Positions 8,058 through 18,115 of a stretch of 64,000 nucleotides of DNA are shown here, one piece after another. The stretch spans positions 1 through 64,000 of the forward strand of contig JAUXUL010000027.1 in the NCBI GenBank assembly GCA_030680795.1, given 5' to 3'. Position 1 is the first letter of the stretch. Every line of letters begins with the position of its first letter. The stretch is from Anaerolineales bacterium. Its GTDB lineage: Bacteria > Chloroflexota > Anaerolineae > Anaerolineales > Villigracilaceae. The translations under genes and the position numbers were made by a program. The notes beneath the pieces are model-generated. The model was given only the letters and a program-made list of their open reading frames with translations, was not told where the DNA came from and searched no databases.

Positions 8058-8112
8058 TCAACACACCGGGGTTTTCGCCGCGGTACCAACCAAGAATCTC
8101 ACGAAAGTTTAC
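8050..8112 (-). pseudogene. Possible remnant of a class I fructose-bisphosphate aldolase start
   Basis: Right after the glucan synthase stop the minus strand reads FREILGWYRGENPGVLTNL. This resembles the first residues of DhnA-type class I aldolases (xEILxWYxxxNPGxxTNL), but only about 20 codons exist before the frame runs into the YHS sequence in a shifted frame. I see no start codon in this frame. The match is short and made from memory, so it is a suggestion only. Confidence 0.3.
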
Positions 8113-11100
8113 TCCTTCATTGTTTGTCCAAGAAAAACCTGCACTTCGTGTTGCACGCCGTCCTTTGACAGGGGAATATGCTTTTCGGTCAAAGCCTTTC
8201 CATCCAGCAAGACGCGTTGAACGCCTTGATTAACGCCTTCCGGGTTCTCTACACTGATCAGGTAGCGGGTTGTACCAAATTGGTAGGTAAGTTTATAACT
8301 GGGCCAATCCTTGGGAATACAAGGATCGATCTTTAGGTTATTTCCCGCCCGCGAGACGCCCAATATGGCTTCCATGCCCAGGCGATACATCCAACCTGCC
8401 GAACCTGTGTACCAGGTCCAACCACCATTTCCGTTATGCGGGGAGACGCTATAGATATCGGCGGCGAGACTGTAAGGCTCAGTTTTGTAGAGTGCCGTTT
8501 TTTCAAGCGTATTCGAATGATAAATAGGGTTCAGCAAACGATAAAGCGCTTGAGCGCGATCCCCCTGACCAAGCGAGGCGTACGCCCAGACACTCCAGAT
8601 GGCAGCGTGCGTGTATTGTCCGCCATTTTCTCGAATACCGGGCAAATAGCCTTTGATGTAGCCTGGGTCATGAAGCGTTTTATCAAAGGGGGGCGATAAC
8701 AGCATAATCAACTGGTCAGCCTGATTAATTAATAATTTATTGACAGACTCCATCGCCTGGTGTGCCCGGGCGGGATCGGCGGCTCCCGATAAAACGGCCC
8801 AGGATTGCGCAATGGAATCGATCTGACATTCGTCATTGGTACTCGATCCCAATAAAGAACCATCATCGTAGAAGGCGCGCAGATACCAGTTTCCATCCCA
8901 GGCATGGGCTTCAAGCGCCCAAGATAGTCGTTCAGCCTGCTGGTGGTAAGGTTCGGGATCATCCTTCATTAACTCACATAGCGCAGCAAAACGCATCAGT
9001 GTGGCATGCAGGAACCAACCCAACCAGACACTCTCACCGCGCCCTTCAATCCCAACCCGGTTCATCCCGTCATTCCAATCGCCAGCGCCCATCAGGGGTA
9101 AACCGTGAATGCCGGCTGTCGAGCCCTTTTCCAGTGCGCGGCGACAATGTTCATATAACGTGTACACCTCGGTCGTCGCTTCGTATTGACTGTAACGGTC
9201 GGCTTCCTGCGGCTTGAGAGGCTCCGCTTTCAGGAATGGGATTTTCTCCGTCAGGATGGATTGATCACCGGTGGCGGTGACATAGTCGGCAGTAACAAAA
9301 GGAAGCCATAGCAGGTCATCCGAAAAGCGCGTGCGCACACCCCGCCCCGAAGGCGGATTCCACCAGTGCAGCACGTCACCCGCTTCGAATTGATGCTGCG
9401 CGGCATTGATAATTTGTTCGCGCGTCAGGTCTGGTCTGGCATGCAGTAAAGCCAGGACATCCTGGAGTTGATCGCGGAACCCAAAAGCTCCGCTGGATTG
9501 ATACAGTGCCGTACGCCCCCACAAACGGCAAGCAAGCGTTTGATAGAGCAGCCAACGATTGAGCATCAGGTCCATGCCTGCATCAGGTGTCTGTACCGTA
9601 ATCGTACCCAGTATTTCGTCCCACAAATTATGGACAGCCTGCCATGCCGACTCAACCTTCACTTGGGACTGATACTCACCGATCAACTCCAGGCTTTCCT
9701 CCCGATTGGAACTCTCGCCCAACAGGAAATAAACCTCCTCAACCTGACCGGGTGCCAGATCAACGTGCAGTTGGATCGCGGCGCACGGGTCCAGTCCGGC
9801 GTGCACCGCGCTGGCCAACCCAATCCGCCCGAGCGCCGCCGGTGCGCGCAGGCTTCCCATGCGTCCCAAAAATTCCGCGCGGTCGGTGGTCACGCCATGC
9901 GGTTTTTTATTGGATGCGAGAAATGCCACGCGTTCACCGAACTCACTATTGAAGCGGTTGCTGGCGAGCAAAGCATGTTTATCGGGGTTGAACTCCGGCA
10001 TGATATGGGCTTGATGCGTATCGCGTGTGGTGCCGAGCACCCATTCGGCGTAGTAAGTGACGGTAATTCGCCGCGGCCGCTCCCATAGATTTTGCAGGCG
10101 CAGGTGCACGATTTTTACCGGTGCATCGGGCGCGGCAAACAGGCGCAGGTTATGGTTCAAGCCATGACTCTGGCTCTCAAAGACGGAGTAGCCCGCCCCA
10201 TGACGAATCACATGCGCCGTTTCTGCCCCGGCGGGCATGGGTGTAGGTGACCAGACCAGCCCGGTTTCCTCATCGCGCAGGTAGAGCGCTTCGCCCGGCA
10301 TATCGGTGACCGGGTCGTTGCGCCAGGGGGTCAGGCGATTCTCGCCGCTGTTCTCTGCCCATGTACAACTACCTCCAGCTTCGGAGACCAGAAAACCAAA
10401 CTGCGGATTGGCAATAACGTTAACCCACGGGTGCGGTGTGTGTTGACCTGACTTGAGATGGATGATGTATTCTTTGCCGTCGTGACTGAATCCGCCGAGA
10501 CCGTTGTCTATTTGCAGATCATCTGGAAGGGGCAGCGAATTTATCGGTTCGGGATCAATCGTCGGGGAGAGTGAAGCGGTGAATTTTGGGGGTCGGGTTG
10601 GCTGGGTGGTTAGTCGCTGGGCGTGTTCAGCCAGCGTCCCGCTCTTTTCATCCAAAATAACTCCTGCCGCAGTTTCAAACAGAATTTTGTCGGCAGGCTG
10701 AAGTTGGTCAGTGCGGAGTACGAAAATTCCGTCGCGCTGATTTAGCGAGGCGTCCGCGCCCATGCGTCGGATAAGGCGTTGGATGGCGTTATGCAGATCA
10801 AGAGCATAGCCTGTATCCTGATCGTTCAGGATGACCAGGTTGACAGTAACATGACGACTGCGCCAGTAGGTAAAGGCTTGCAGGGCTTCGCGCAGTAAAG
10901 GCGATTCGCTGTCGCGGACGCGCACCAGCAAAATGGGATAGTCGCCAGAGATGCCGAACGCCCACAAGCCGGACTGTCCCTTTTCATTTTGCGCCAGGAT
11001 GTGCGGCGCGGCGCGCAATGTCCCTACCGGATAGAGCAGGGCTGATAAAAGGCGCTGAAAGTTTTCGACATCGTAGGCGTTCAATCCCATTTCAACCAAT

Positions 11101-14100
11101 TCTCTTTCGATGGGGGCGCGGGCTTCGCCGAAGGCGTGGCCGATTTCGTGCGGAAACTGGTAATGCGTCATACGCTCCAACGCTTCACTGCGCGATGACG
11201 CGGCGGCTGTCAGGAACGTGACGCGAGTGCGGGTGTGCGGCTTCAGGTCTATTTCCTGCGCCAGCGAAAAAATTGGGTCGAGCGTTCCGCCAGTAGCGCC
11301 GGCAAGGCGGCTGTTAACACGAGCGCCTGCGCCGCGCAATGCCAGCGGGGCGCGGGAAGTTTGTGACCTGCCCAGAAATTGGGCGCGGTCGCTTTCGTGG
11401 GCGCCGGTCACTTTGCGCCCGTCTTTGATGACCAACGCATGGATCAGCACGACAGGTTTTTCGTCCGCAGAACGCGGACGGCGCTGGAAAAGGAGCGCAT
11501 TTTCTTTAGGGAGATATTCGCTCTCGATAAAAAGTTTGTTGAAGGCCGGATGCTGCCGGTCAGCGGCTTGAGTTGCCAGCACGACTTCGCCATAACTGGT
11601 CAATTTCAGCCGTCGGGGTAGATTGCTGTCGTTCAGGATAGTCACCCGCCGGATTTCGACGCCATCCTTACCGACGATAATTTCGGTGCGCAGGGAAATG
11701 CCATTGTCCCAGCGCCGAAACTCGACCTTGTGCGGATAAAACAACACTTCCTGCTGTTCGGGCGCACAGCCGATAGGCTGGCAGGTGGCAGACCAGAGCG
11801 CTCCGCTATCGAGGTCTTGCACATAAATCCACGTGCCCCACTGATCTAGAGTGGTATCGGCATGCCAGCGCGTCAACGCAAATTCGCGCCATTGGCTGTA
11901 TCCGCCGCCGGCGTTGGTGATCAGCACGCTGGTATCGCCCTGTGAAAGCACATGCGCCTGCGGAATGGGACTATCCACTGACACACGCCACGGCTCACTG
12001 TTGACCAGCCGCACGCCTTCGGGCAAGTCCACTGGCTCATCGAGATGGGGATATTCAATTGGCGGGTTTTGCGGAATCTTTTCCTGAAGCAAAAGCTCCA
12101 CGCTCTGGATATGCTCGTCGGCGTGGAAACGTTTCACCATCACATCATCCAACAGATAGTTACAAGCCGCCATCAGGATCATGCCCTGATGATGCGCCAT
12201 GTAGGATTGAACGATGGCGTGTGTCTGTCCTTCTGGCAGGCGCGTTTTGGTGTAATCGAGCGACTCGTAAAAACCAAAACGTCCGAGCATGTTCAATTGC
12301 TCCAGATGCGCCATATTTTCCAACACGGCTTGGGGCTGTAACGAAAGCCCCATCAGCGACGCATAGGGAGCGATGACCAAATCATCGTGCAGCTCGCGTT
12401 TGTAGCCCAAGTGCGGCACACCAAAAGCCCGGTACTGGTAGTTCAGATTAAGATCGAAGGCATAGTAGCCTGATTCCGAGATGCCCCAGGGCACTTGCTG
12501 CTCCCGTCCATAATTCACCTGCGCTTCAAGTGCGGCGTAGCAACTATCCGAGAGAAACGTCCCGGCGTAGTTTTTGGTAAACAGGGCCGACATGAGATAT
12601 TCGAACATGGTGCCGTTCCATGAGAGCAGTACCTGCTTGCCGTCCACCTTCGTCACCGGCCGCCCCAGATGCTGCCAGTGACTTTGCGGCACATCGCCTT
12701 TGGCAATCGCGACCAGGCTGGCAATCCGGGCTTCGGATGCCAGCAAGTCGTAGTAACTCGGGTCGAGCCTTTCGGTGCTGGCGTTGTAACCGATGTGGAA
12801 GACCTGGCGGCGCTCATTGAACAAAAAGCGAAAATCCATGCCGGTCACAGCAGCGTGCGCCTGCTCGGCCAGGTCTCGAAAACCGATCAGCAGGGAGGTT
12901 ACCGTTGTGTGAGCCAACGATAAATCGTCATCCAATTTTTGACACCACTCACGCGCAACTTCATCTTGCCCCGTGCCGGAACCGGGACTATTTCGCTGTT
13001 GCGCCTTGAAATCATCCAATGCAATTTGGATGCGGTCATACAACGCTGACGCATCTCCAAGTGTGGGCAGTTCAGCGGGCAGGCTTGCGCGAAACTCCTG
13101 TCCGGCGGGCGTTTGCATAAACGGCGCATCCAGCCGGCTAAGCCAGGGGGCGAACAAATCCAGGCTGCGCTGCATATCTTGCAGGTGGTGGTGCATCAAG
13201 TTGAGATAGAGCTGGAGTTCGGTCAGGGACTCGGGATGGAGGTTGGGATGACTCTCGAGCAATTCCATCAGACGATGGGATACCCTTTCCCAACCTTCGC
13301 CTGAGAGCCAGGCAAGAGTCATTGTCCATGCCTCGGGCTGGTTCTGGATGGCGCTGACGCGTTCGTAAATGCTGGTCAATTCCACATCAAAAGGTTCGAT
13401 GGAGGCGTTCGGGTTGTTTTTTTCCAGCGCTTGCAACGTTTCTGCCAGAATATCCAGGATGACGAGCAACCCCTGCCACTGCTTGTCGCCCAGCACTGGA
13501 GCATCCGTCAGTGCAAGACAGCCATGTTTGAGTGCAATCAGGCAGGCCGCCAGGTTGCCGCTATCCACCGTGGAAATGTAGCGGGGCGGGAGCGCTGCTA
13601 GCGTCTGTGAGTCGTACCAGTTCAGCAGGTGTCCGCGGTAATGTTCCAGCCTGTCCAAGCTCTCAAAGGTTGAGCGCAAACGGACTGCCAGTTCGGACAG
13701 GCCCAAATAGCCCAGATCATAAGCCGACAACGTGGAGACCAGGAACAGGCCGATATTGGTCGGCGTGGTGTAGTGGGCCACATTACCGCGCGGCGACTCT
13801 TGAAAATGGTCGGGGGGCAGCCAGTGGTCATCGGGTCCGGCGAACTGCTCGAAAAATGCCCAGGTGCGCCGCGCCAGGCGGCGGATTTGCCTGCGCTGAG
13901 TCTCCGAGAGCGGTGTAGTGGTGTGTGTCACGGGCTGGCTGATCGCGTAGGCGATTTGTGGAGCGATAAGCCAGGCAACCAGCAAGGGCAGCGCCACCCA
14001 TATCGCGGTCGGGTTGAAAATTGCGGTAGAGACCCCCAGAAGTATGGTGAAAATCAAAGGAGCAGCCATCTCGCCCCAGGTTTCGTAATGCGTGTTCAAT

Positions 14101-16727
14101 CCAAACGAGCGCGCCGCATTCGCCGCAGTTGTCCATTGCAGCAGGTTTTTGCGCGCAATCAGCAGACGGGTCAGCGTTGTGCCGATTGCCCCCAGCATAA
14201 GCAGCGCTTCGTATGGCAAAAAAAGAACAGCAAGCGCCCAGCGGGTGAGCGGGAGCCGGATCGGTTCGAAAAGTTGTTTGAGTGTCAGCCGCCTGAGATT
14301 ACGTTTCCCTTGCTGGACAGTTTGTACTGCGATGGGCAGGGCGGAAGGCAGCAGCACCAGCACAGTCCAGACCAGGGGCGAGCCGGGCAGGAACAGCCAG
14401 CCTGCGGCGAGCAGTGCCAACAACGTGGGCGGCAACAGGCTGCGCCGCAGGTTGTCGAAAATTTTCCAGATATTGATGACCGATAAACGGTTGGGAGCCG
14501 ACCCATTTTTAGTGCGGACGATGGGGAACAACCACGGCAGTAACTGCCAATCGCCACGGATCCAGCGGCGCAGGCGGCGGGCGTAAACCAGATAGTGCGA
14601 TGGATATTCTTCGTACAGGACGATGTCTGTGACCAGCGCCGCGCGTCCATAAATCCCTTCAAACAGGTCGTGGCTGAGCAGGGTATTCTGGCGCACCTGA
14701 CCTGCCAGGCTGCGCTCGAAAGCCGCGACATCATAAATCCCTTTGCCAACGTAACTACCTTCGCCAAATAAATCCTGATACACATCCGACACAGCAAAAG
14801 AGTACAGGTCAAACCCGGCGTTTCCGGCAAAGATCTGCGAAAAGAGGGAACGGTTCGCGCTGGTCGGCTTGATGGACACGCGCGGTTGCAGTACGGTATA
14901 ACCAGCGATAACCGAGCGTCCGTCTGGGGCAAATTCGGCATGGTTAAGTGGATGCGCCAGGGTGGCGATCAGACGGTTGGCGCTCCCCTGCGGCAAGGAG
15001 GTATCTGCATCCAACGTAATAACATATTTGACACCGGATAGAATGCTCGCATCCCCAACCTGGGTTGTGTAGGCTGTTTCACCCAGACCGAGCAGCAGGC
15101 GATTGAAATCCGCCAGTTTGCCGCGCTTGCGCTCCCAGCCCATCCAGACTCCTTCAGACGGATTCCACTGGCGCTGACGGTGGAATAAATAAAAGGGCAG
15201 CGCCTGCGCGTACTTTTGATTGAGATTTTCAACACCAGCACTTGCCAGCGCAAGCAGTTGTTCGTCTTCCGGCATACGCTCTAATGAAGCATCACCAAAA
15301 TCGGTCAGCAGGGCATAGGTCAGTTGTGGGTCAGGATTGGAGAGATAATAGAGTTCCAACTCTTGCAGGAGATGGTTGAGTTCGCCGGTGCTTTCCAGCA
15401 AGGTTGGGATAACCACCATCGTGCGGTTACCTGCCGGGATGCCCTCGGAAAAATCCATGCGCGGCAGGCTTTGGGGTCGAATTTCATGTGTAACATTCCA
15501 ATTAACCAGATTGATTGAGGCCTCGAGTGCAAGTGCGAACACAAGCAGGCCGACGATGATTAATTGGATTAATGACCCGCCTGCAGCGTATGTATAATAA
15601 AGCAGACCCAGGACAATTAGCAGGGAGAAGAGACTGATACTCCCAAGATAAGTTAAAGTAGGATGTGCGAGCAGCCAACGCCGCAGGCCCGACTTCAATC
15701 CTGGCCGGTAATTGACACTTTTTTCTAGCAGTGAACGGCCCGACCCGATCAGGAAAAAACCAACGTGTGATCTTCGGTCGGGGCTGTGTTTGGCGGCCTG
15801 TGATTTGTCCTGCGCATCGTGTGTTAATTCAATTGCAGTTTGCGCGATGGATTCCTCACTTTGGATTGAATGATGCGCCAGTTCTTCTATAACACTTCGA
15901 TAGGTATTCCGTGTGTCAAAATCCATGCCCGCATAGATACCCGCTGGATCATCGTGTAGAATCTTTTCTACACGACTGATTTGCTCGAAGAATGTTTTCC
16001 AGTCCGTCGCGGAGAGCAGGCGCAGGCTGAGAAAACAGTTGGCGACCATGGTCTCGTTTGCAACCTCTGGGGAAGGCAGCTCACTCGGAGTTTCGATTAG
16101 AGTTTTGGGTGCGTCCAATCCAGTCAATTCAGATGTGGCAAAAACAAGCCGCTCCAAAATCCCGATGCGCAGCATGATCGGCAGCGCCCAAAGTTCCCCG
16201 ATCGTGAGGGGCGTGACCTGTTGATAGTCCTCCGAAAAAATGGCGGTTTGCGTCAGGTCAATCTGACTCTGGCTATAGTCAACCCATGCGCGTGCCAGCG
16301 CAAAAATTCGGGTGTGTCCCGATTCCAGTTTGGGTAACTCATTGAGAAAACTGGCTGGCAGGTCTTCTTCGATTTGGCGCAGGGTCTGTTTGACGATGTA
16401 AAAATTATCCAGCATCCATTCGCCTGCGCGAGAAACTGGCGCGTCATTGGCTGGCACAGACTTGAAGATTGCATTGGCATTACGCAACGCCAATTCCCAG
16501 ATTTTCAGATGATTCAACAGGTCAGTTTTTTGTGCCACAACAAAAGAACGTCCCGAAGGTTTTCTTGGTGGATTTTGATTGTTTTTCAAACCTTCGGGAC
16601 GGTTGTTGAATTTTAAGTGAGATGTTTCTATCTTGTGCGTTTTTGCCAATTCGTACGCAAATTCTCTCAGGCGGCTATCGGCGTCTTGATTGGCTGGTTC
16701 AGAAATAACCTTTGGGGCAATTTGCAT
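8109..16727 (-). CDS. ndvB: Cyclic beta-1,2-glucan synthase (GT84 + GH94 type)
   Basis: At 2872 residues it matches the size of NdvB/ChvB/Cgs proteins. Order of parts: a helical N-terminal region; two membrane segments (about 355-415); a glycosyltransferase core with YVITLDADTSLPQGSANRL near residue 570 (DxD), LLSHDLFEGIYGRAALVTD and RRLRRWIRGDWQLLPWLFP (QxxRW-like); further membrane segments (about 770-1000); a glycoamylase-like domain with SGYYAFDLNLNYQYRAFGVP and YMAHHQGMILMA; and two C-terminal glycoside phosphorylase-like repeats, the last holding GAGDWNDGMNRVGIEGRGES (about residue 2550, catalytic Asp). In proteobacteria such enzymes polymerise UDP-glucose, trim chain length and cyclise the product, which acts as an osmolyte or surface glycan. 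It starts 3 bp after the double UspA gene, suggesting one stress-linked transcript. Confidence 0.9.
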   Translation of the reverse strand: MQIAPKVISEPANQDADSRLREFAYELAKTHKIETSHLKFNNRPEGLKNNQNPPRKPSGRSFVVAQKTDLLNHLKIWELALRNANAIFKSVPANDAPVSRAGEWMLDNFYIVKQTLRQIEEDLPASFLNELPKLESGHTRIFALARAWVDYSQSQIDLTQTAIFSEDYQQVTPLTIGELWALPIMLRIGILERLVFATSELTGLDAPKTLIETPSELPSPEVANETMVANCFLSLRLLSATDWKTFFEQISRVEKILHDDPAGIYAGMDFDTRNTYRSVIEELAHHSIQSEESIAQTAIELTHDAQDKSQAAKHSPDRRSHVGFFLIGSGRSLLEKSVNYRPGLKSGLRRWLLAHPTLTYLGSISLFSLLIVLGLLYYTYAAGGSLIQLIIVGLLVFALALEASINLVNWNVTHEIRPQSLPRMDFSEGIPAGNRTMVVIPTLLESTGELNHLLQELELYYLSNPDPQLTYALLTDFGDASLERMPEDEQLLALASAGVENLNQKYAQALPFYLFHRQRQWNPSEGVWMGWERKRGKLADFNRLLLGLGETAYTTQVGDASILSGVKYVITLDADTSLPQGSANRLIATLAHPLNHAEFAPDGRSVIAGYTVLQPRVSIKPTSANRSLFSQIFAGNAGFDLYSFAVSDVYQDLFGEGSYVGKGIYDVAAFERSLAGQVRQNTLLSHDLFEGIYGRAALVTDIVLYEEYPSHYLVYARRLRRWIRGDWQLLPWLFPIVRTKNGSAPNRLSVINIWKIFDNLRRSLLPPTLLALLAAGWLFLPGSPLVWTVLVLLPSALPIAVQTVQQGKRNLRRLTLKQLFEPIRLPLTRWALAVLFLPYEALLMLGAIGTTLTRLLIARKNLLQWTTAANAARSFGLNTHYETWGEMAAPLIFTILLGVSTAIFNPTAIWVALPLLVAWLIAPQIAYAISQPVTHTTTPLSETQRRQIRRLARRTWAFFEQFAGPDDHWLPPDHFQESPRGNVAHYTTPTNIGLFLVSTLSAYDLGYLGLSELAVRLRSTFESLDRLEHYRGHLLNWYDSQTLAALPPRYISTVDSGNLAACLIALKHGCLALTDAPVLGDKQWQGLLVILDILAETLQALEKNNPNASIEPFDVELTSIYERVSAIQNQPEAWTMTLAWLSGEGWERVSHRLMELLESHPNLHPESLTELQLYLNLMHHHLQDMQRSLDLFAPWLSRLDAPFMQTPAGQEFRASLPAELPTLGDASALYDRIQIALDDFKAQQRNSPGSGTGQDEVAREWCQKLDDDLSLAHTTVTSLLIGFRDLAEQAHAAVTGMDFRFLFNERRQVFHIGYNASTERLDPSYYDLLASEARIASLVAIAKGDVPQSHWQHLGRPVTKVDGKQVLLSWNGTMFEYLMSALFTKNYAGTFLSDSCYAALEAQVNYGREQQVPWGISESGYYAFDLNLNYQYRAFGVPHLGYKRELHDDLVIAPYASLMGLSLQPQAVLENMAHLEQLNMLGRFGFYESLDYTKTRLPEGQTHAIVQSYMAHHQGMILMAACNYLLDDVMVKRFHADEHIQSVELLLQEKIPQNPPIEYPHLDEPVDLPEGVRLVNSEPWRVSVDSPIPQAHVLSQGDTSVLITNAGGGYSQWREFALTRWHADTTLDQWGTWIYVQDLDSGALWSATCQPIGCAPEQQEVLFYPHKVEFRRWDNGISLRTEIIVGKDGVEIRRVTILNDSNLPRRLKLTSYGEVVLATQAADRQHPAFNKLFIESEYLPKENALLFQRRPRSADEKPVVLIHALVIKDGRKVTGAHESDRAQFLGRSQTSRAPLALRGAGARVNSRLAGATGGTLDPIFSLAQEIDLKPHTRTRVTFLTAAASSRSEALERMTHYQFPHEIGHAFGEARAPIERELVEMGLNAYDVENFQRLLSALLYPVGTLRAAPHILAQNEKGQSGLWAFGISGDYPILLVRVRDSESPLLREALQAFTYWRSRHVTVNLVILNDQDTGYALDLHNAIQRLIRRMGADASLNQRDGIFVLRTDQLQPADKILFETAAGVILDEKSGTLAEHAQRLTTQPTRPPKFTASLSPTIDPEPINSLPLPDDLQIDNGLGGFSHDGKEYIIHLKSGQHTPHPWVNVIANPQFGFLVSEAGGSCTWAENSGENRLTPWRNDPVTDMPGEALYLRDEETGLVWSPTPMPAGAETAHVIRHGAGYSVFESQSHGLNHNLRLFAAPDAPVKIVHLRLQNLWERPRRITVTYYAEWVLGTTRDTHQAHIMPEFNPDKHALLASNRFNSEFGERVAFLASNKKPHGVTTDRAEFLGRMGSLRAPAALGRIGLASAVHAGLDPCAAIQLHVDLAPGQVEEVYFLLGESSNREESLELIGEYQSQVKVESAWQAVHNLWDEILGTITVQTPDAGMDLMLNRWLLYQTLACRLWGRTALYQSSGAFGFRDQLQDVLALLHARPDLTREQIINAAQHQFEAGDVLHWWNPPSGRGVRTRFSDDLLWLPFVTADYVTATGDQSILTEKIPFLKAEPLKPQEADRYSQYEATTEVYTLYEHCRRALEKGSTAGIHGLPLMGAGDWNDGMNRVGIEGRGESVWLGWFLHATLMRFAALCELMKDDPEPYHQQAERLSWALEAHAWDGNWYLRAFYDDGSLLGSSTNDECQIDSIAQSWAVLSGAADPARAHQAMESVNKLLINQADQLIMLLSPPFDKTLHDPGYIKGYLPGIRENGGQYTHAAIWSVWAYASLGQGDRAQALYRLLNPIYHSNTLEKTALYKTEPYSLAADIYSVSPHNGNGGWTWYTGSAGWMYRLGMEAILGVSRAGNNLKIDPCIPKDWPSYKLTYQFGTTRYLISVENPEGVNQGVQRVLLDGKALTEKHIPLSKDGVQHEVQVFLGQTMKE

Positions 16728-16729
16728 AA

Positions 16730-17689
16730 TTAACGCTCTGCGCGTAGTTCAGGAGAGATTAGATCTTGTTTGGCTGGCAGGTCCTGCACGATCAGCAGGG
16801 ATACTTTTCCATAGAAGATGAAATTGTTGACCATACTGCCATACGGCCATTGGCGAATCCCCGAATACCCATGCGCGCTGAGCGCGACCAGTCCAATACG
16901 TTCCTGCTCCGCCAGTTGATGCAGCGCTACGGCGGCATTGTCACTGGTGATGAGATGAGTTTGAACAGCAATGCCTTCCAGAACCGAACGTGATTTCACC
17001 TGTTCAAGATAACGCCCGGCTTCCTCGAGGTTACGCGCGACAATCTGGTTGGATAAATCAATATCTTCACGCGCCGGGGGCATTTGACGCGCCATTTCCG
17101 GGGTTTGCACAACCTGTACAAGATGAATCTGAGACTTATGAAATTGAGCCAATTGAGTAATGATCGGCAAAATATTTTCCGCCCGCTGGGAACCATCCAA
17201 CGGTACGAGTATGCGTTGATAAGCAAGGGGTTCTATTAATTCACCAGAGTAGTCCCCATATTTATGCGCCCGAACAATCAGCAGCGAGGTCAGCGCGCTC
17301 AAGATAATTTTTTGTGTAATGCTGCTGATGCCCCATTGAGTCAAGCCATTCCGTCCGTGGCTGCTCAATACAATTAATTTCATCCCCTGATTTTGGGCGT
17401 ATTCCGTAATTCCTTCCGCTACCAACCCTTCCAGGACTGCCGTCCGTACCTGAAGTCCTGATTCTTGAAAGCGCGCCTTTGTCTTTTCGAGATGGAGCGC
17501 GGCCTGGGTTTTATTGATTTGCCAGTTTAATAGATCAAATAATTGTGTTAAGGCACCCGCCTGGTTTTTATCCAGGACGTGCAACAGGATGATTCTTGCA
17601 TTGAAAGCCTGGCCTATAGCGGCTACGTGAGGCAAGACACATTCGGCAAGCAGAGAACCATCTAATGGTACGAGAATGGGGTCGAACAT
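16730..17689 (-). CDS. Tandem universal stress protein (two UspA domains)
   Basis: The start at 17689 is preferred: AAAGGA precedes the ATG and the protein then begins MFDPILVPLDGSLLAECVLP. A longer frame to 17932 only reads repeat sequence. Domain 1 (about 1-145) and domain 2 (about 158-300) each start with ILVPLDGS and end with the nucleotide-binding pattern: LIVLSSHGRNGLTQWGISSI and LVALSAHGYSGIRQWPYGSM. The GxxG(9x)G(S/T) motif of ATP-binding UspA proteins is only partly kept, so ATP binding is uncertain. It lies 2 bp upstream of the glucan synthase gene and is likely its operon partner in stress or osmotic response. Confidence 0.85.
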   Translation of the reverse strand: MFDPILVPLDGSLLAECVLPHVAAIGQAFNARIILLHVLDKNQAGALTQLFDLLNWQINKTQAALHLEKTKARFQESGLQVRTAVLEGLVAEGITEYAQNQGMKLIVLSSHGRNGLTQWGISSITQKIILSALTSLLIVRAHKYGDYSGELIEPLAYQRILVPLDGSQRAENILPIITQLAQFHKSQIHLVQVVQTPEMARQMPPAREDIDLSNQIVARNLEEAGRYLEQVKSRSVLEGIAVQTHLITSDNAAVALHQLAEQERIGLVALSAHGYSGIRQWPYGSMVNNFIFYGKVSLLIVQDLPAKQDLISPELRAER

Positions 17690-17760
17690 GGTTAATCCTT
17701 TCAATTCTTTGACAGCGGGCAAATAATATAGATACCAGCACTTTAATAGTATAACAAACA

Positions 17761-17794
17761 TTCCCCAGCCACATCCGCCGCTTGGCGGAGATTT
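17761..17794. repeat. Dispersed repeat B, copy 3 (partial)
   Basis: CCCCAGCCACATCCGCCG followed by CTTGGCGGAG shares the core of the copies at 7284 and 7755 but lacks the middle GCCGGGGAG arm. It lies in the 426-bp gap between the UspA gene and dnaE, which otherwise holds only repeat C. Confidence 0.5.
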
Positions 17795-17856
17795 CATTAA
17801 GTAGAATTGCCTATACCTTGCACGGTCACAAATTGCGGTTTTCTGTTGCCTGTTTC

Positions 17857-17988
17857 GCGGGGCTGAAGCCGCTTGCTCAGTGCATGAAAACGATTTCGAC
17901 AGGCTCAATCCACCGCCTTCGGGCTGGCGCAACCAATCGGTTAAAACCGATTTTCACGAACTGTGGCAGGACTTCAGTCCGCCGAATC
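17857..17988. repeat. Dispersed repeat C copy with repeat A nested inside
   Basis: The outer sequence matches the palindromic repeats at 62795-62900 and 63367-63472: GGGGCTGAAGCCGC, the GCCTTCGGGCTGG hairpin, the CGGTT-AAACCG hairpin, TTTTCACGAACTG and GTCCGCCGA. Between the first and second parts this copy has about 25 extra bases including TTTCGACAGGCTCA (17894-17906), which is repeat A. No transposase is near this copy. Confidence 0.6.
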
Positions 17989-18115
17989 CTGTTTTGCAAA
18001 AGCGCAATTTGTGCCCACGTTCAGTTCAGTATAGAGAGAAACGAAGGGGATTTCCATCCATGTCGCTTAGTGTAGCAGCCTGAAATATAGGCGCAGACCG
18101 TTTACAATCAAGCCG

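Noticed and set aside
13773-14486. A 237-codon plus-strand open frame inside the glucan synthase gene
   Set aside because: It is antisense to a well-supported gene and is rich in Gln/Arg/Cys without motifs.
17690-17932. N-terminal extension of the UspA frame
   Set aside because: The added residues translate repeat B (GGCGWG tail). The internal ATG at 17689 has a ribosome site and the conserved UspA start.
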